Source of the DNA: a virus
DNA: 37,899 nt
Reading direction: 5' to 3' (one strand)
Virus record (IMG/VR): IMGVR_UViG_3300028774_000005
Location: 1-37,899 of that record
In this document: positions 36,981 to 37,899 of the stretch, one piece after another
Numbering within the stretch: the first letter of the stretch is position 1
Layout: the number at the start of each line of letters is the position of its first letter
The notes under the pieces: model-generated
The model's database searches: none
What the model was told of the DNA's origin: nothing
What the model saw: the letters and a program-made list of their open reading frames with translations, nothing else
Made by a program: the position numbers and the translations under genes

Positions 36981-37570
36981 ATCTGTATATTTTCGTACTG
37001 CTTCATTATCGCTTTTAATTTATCAAAGTTGTCCCAATCTTTATCGCCGTAACTGACTGAATAATTGCCGATACTTTCTGATTTAAGATTGTTGCTTGGT
37101 AGTTGAGCGTTATACATCCCACCAGCTAAAGCAGTCGCAACGAAAGTGATATCAGCAGGTATAGCTTTCCAGCCCCACTTAGCAGTAACTTTGATATTCT
37201 GATAGCCCTGAAAGAAAGCGATGTAACGTAAGATTAATTTTCTAATCGGTACGTTAGCCTCGTTCGGGTAGGTCTTATACTCGGTATCAGGCACTTCGGT
37301 AAAGTTATCACCCCACTCATCAGTCGCAACTTCGAGCTTAGTAATCTCCGCACAGTCACTAATTAAGAGTTCACGGCAACCGTTACCGTCAAACAATCTA
37401 GCCGTTTCAGTTTCATCAGGAGCAAATATGCGACCAGTCGTATTTTCAATCAGCTCTTGAGCCGACAAAATATAGGACGTTAAGTCATCGCTAATCGTAC
37501 CGCTTCTTAGAAACGACTCAATCAACGCTTTGGATGTATAGCCCCTGCCTATTTTTGCGACTTCTGGCAT
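36977..37570 (-). CDS. Head-tail connector protein (gp6-like)
   Basis: A 197-residue protein with a helical N-terminal half (ALIESFLRSGTISDD, YILSAQELIENTTGR) of the HK97 gp6/SPP1 gp15 type and a beta-rich part (RLFDGNGCRELLISDC). The segment KWGWKAIPADITFVATAL near residue 135 is typical of the family. It is the first connector gene after the capsid genes. Confidence 0.85.
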   Translation of the reverse strand: MPEVAKIGRGYTSKALIESFLRSGTISDDLTSYILSAQELIENTTGRIFAPDETETARLFDGNGCRELLISDCAEITKLEVATDEWGDNFTEVPDTEYKTYPNEANVPIRKLILRYIAFFQGYQNIKVTAKWGWKAIPADITFVATALAGGMYNAQLPSNNLKSESIGNYSVSYGDKDWDNFDKLKAIMKQYENIQI

Positions 37571-37576
37571 ATAAGA

Positions 37577-37723
37577 TTATTTACTTTTTTCTAAAACTTC
37601 ACTCGACTTCATAGACGCATTTTTAGTGGAAGATTTTAATTCCAACTTGTCGTCTTTAAGTTCCTTCTGAGAATAAACTGTCTGACCAGTTTCTTTGTTT
37701 TTATAGATGTAGTTATAAAACAT
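37577..37723 (-). CDS. Small Lys-rich protein downstream of capsid, 48 aa
   Basis: A 48-codon frame from ATG 37723 to TAA. It begins MFYNYIYKNKETGQTVYSQ and is followed by a Lys/Ser-rich tail. Small genes of this kind occur between capsid and connector in many HK97-like phages, but no family is recognised. It lies 6 bp before the connector gene. Confidence 0.68.
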   Translation of the reverse strand: MFYNYIYKNKETGQTVYSQKELKDDKLELKSSTKNASMKSSEVLEKSK

Positions 37724-37754
37724 AGTGTTTATAAATTAGTTTCTTAACTCTAGC

Positions 37755-37782
37755 GAGCCGACTAGCCTAAGCTAATCGACTC
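37755..37782 (-). promoter_or_regulatory. Perfect 12-bp hairpin after the capsid gene
   Basis: In the transcript, GAGTCGATTAGC and GCTAGTCGGCTC pair over 12 positions (three G-U pairs) with loop TTAG. It spans the circle junction, immediately downstream of the capsid stop codon. No T-run follows, so read-through to the connector genes is expected. It could protect the capsid mRNA 3' end after cleavage. Confidence 0.65.
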
Positions 37783-37899
37783 TAAGAGGTTAGGAAGCAG
37801 TACCAGTCTTTAACACAGCCACGATTTGTGGTTGGATGTTAAGAGAACCAACACGTTCTACCCAACGGACAGCTTCACGGTCAGTAGTAATTAAGTTAA
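37773..37899. repeat. Terminal direct repeat, right copy
   Basis: Identical to bases 1-127. It contains the last 36 capsid codons again on the minus strand (stop at 37790-37792). It should be counted once in the circular genome. Confidence 0.95.

Overview
The window is one complete circular genome of a tailed bacteriophage, most likely a siphovirus. The last 127 bases (37773-37899) repeat bases 1-127 exactly, so the sequence closes into a circle of 37,772 bp. Every supported gene lies on the minus strand and genes are tightly packed. Sixteen genes, or forms of genes, that are under 60 codons, GTG-initiated or made by frameshift are added here.

Host. All three stop codons are used normally. 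Most start codons follow a short A/T-rich stretch without a Shine-Dalgarno sequence, yet promoters match the sigma70 consensus very well (TTGACA, 17 bp, TATAAT). That combination argues against Bacteroidota (different promoter) and against ordinary Bacillota (strong Shine-Dalgarno use). An M15C-type endolysin, a replisome-organizer-like protein, a YopX-like protein, a 3D-domain protein and a small HHLTPRSRGG-type HNH protein suggest a monoderm host. Patescibacteria (CPR) is my best guess, and it is inference only.

Layout in the direction of transcription (decreasing coordinates, crossing the circle junction). (1) From the promoter at 24404-24432: an early block (24289 to 18181) of small proteins, including a SprT-like metalloprotease, a YopX-like protein, a possible papain/transglutaminase-fold protein and many Cys-rich mini-proteins. 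(2) From the promoter at 18161-18189: a structured leader, a replisome-organizer-like protein and accessory genes, ending at a terminator (15704-15733). (3) From the promoter at 15660-15688: small membrane proteins, then a recombination set (RecT, YqaJ exonuclease, a coiled-coil protein, SSB). (4) From the promoter at 12107-12135: zinc-finger/HTH protein, 3D-domain membrane protein, HNH and NinG-like endonucleases, a possible moron with its own promoter, several unknown genes, then both terminase subunits and a DUF2292-like protein. (5) From the promoter at 4522-4550, after a structured leader of about 200 nt: portal-MuF fusion, protease with an acidic scaffold-like tail, major capsid, then across the junction the connector, head-closure, gp10-like and tail-completion proteins, major tail protein, tail assembly chaperones (with a canonical -1 frameshift site CCCAAAC), tape measure, tail hub with an inserted DUF2341/lectin-like region, a small tail protein and a large fibre with a duplicated split module. 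(6) Lysis: three small membrane proteins, a promoter and an Ala/Glu/Pro-rich protein, a terminator, then the M15C endolysin behind four sequence repeats spaced exactly 22 bp apart, closed by two terminators.

No integrase, CI-like repressor, DNA polymerase, helicase, primase, tRNA, CRISPR array or reverse transcriptase is visible, so the phage looks lytic and dependent on the host replisome. The least-explained signals are the phased repeats and long palindrome before the endolysin, the promoter family with a conserved spacer, the structured RNA leaders including a possible bistable element before the tail chaperone gene, the two TATAAT-N6-ATG arrangements that imply leaderless mRNAs, and the domain-insertion tail proteins.
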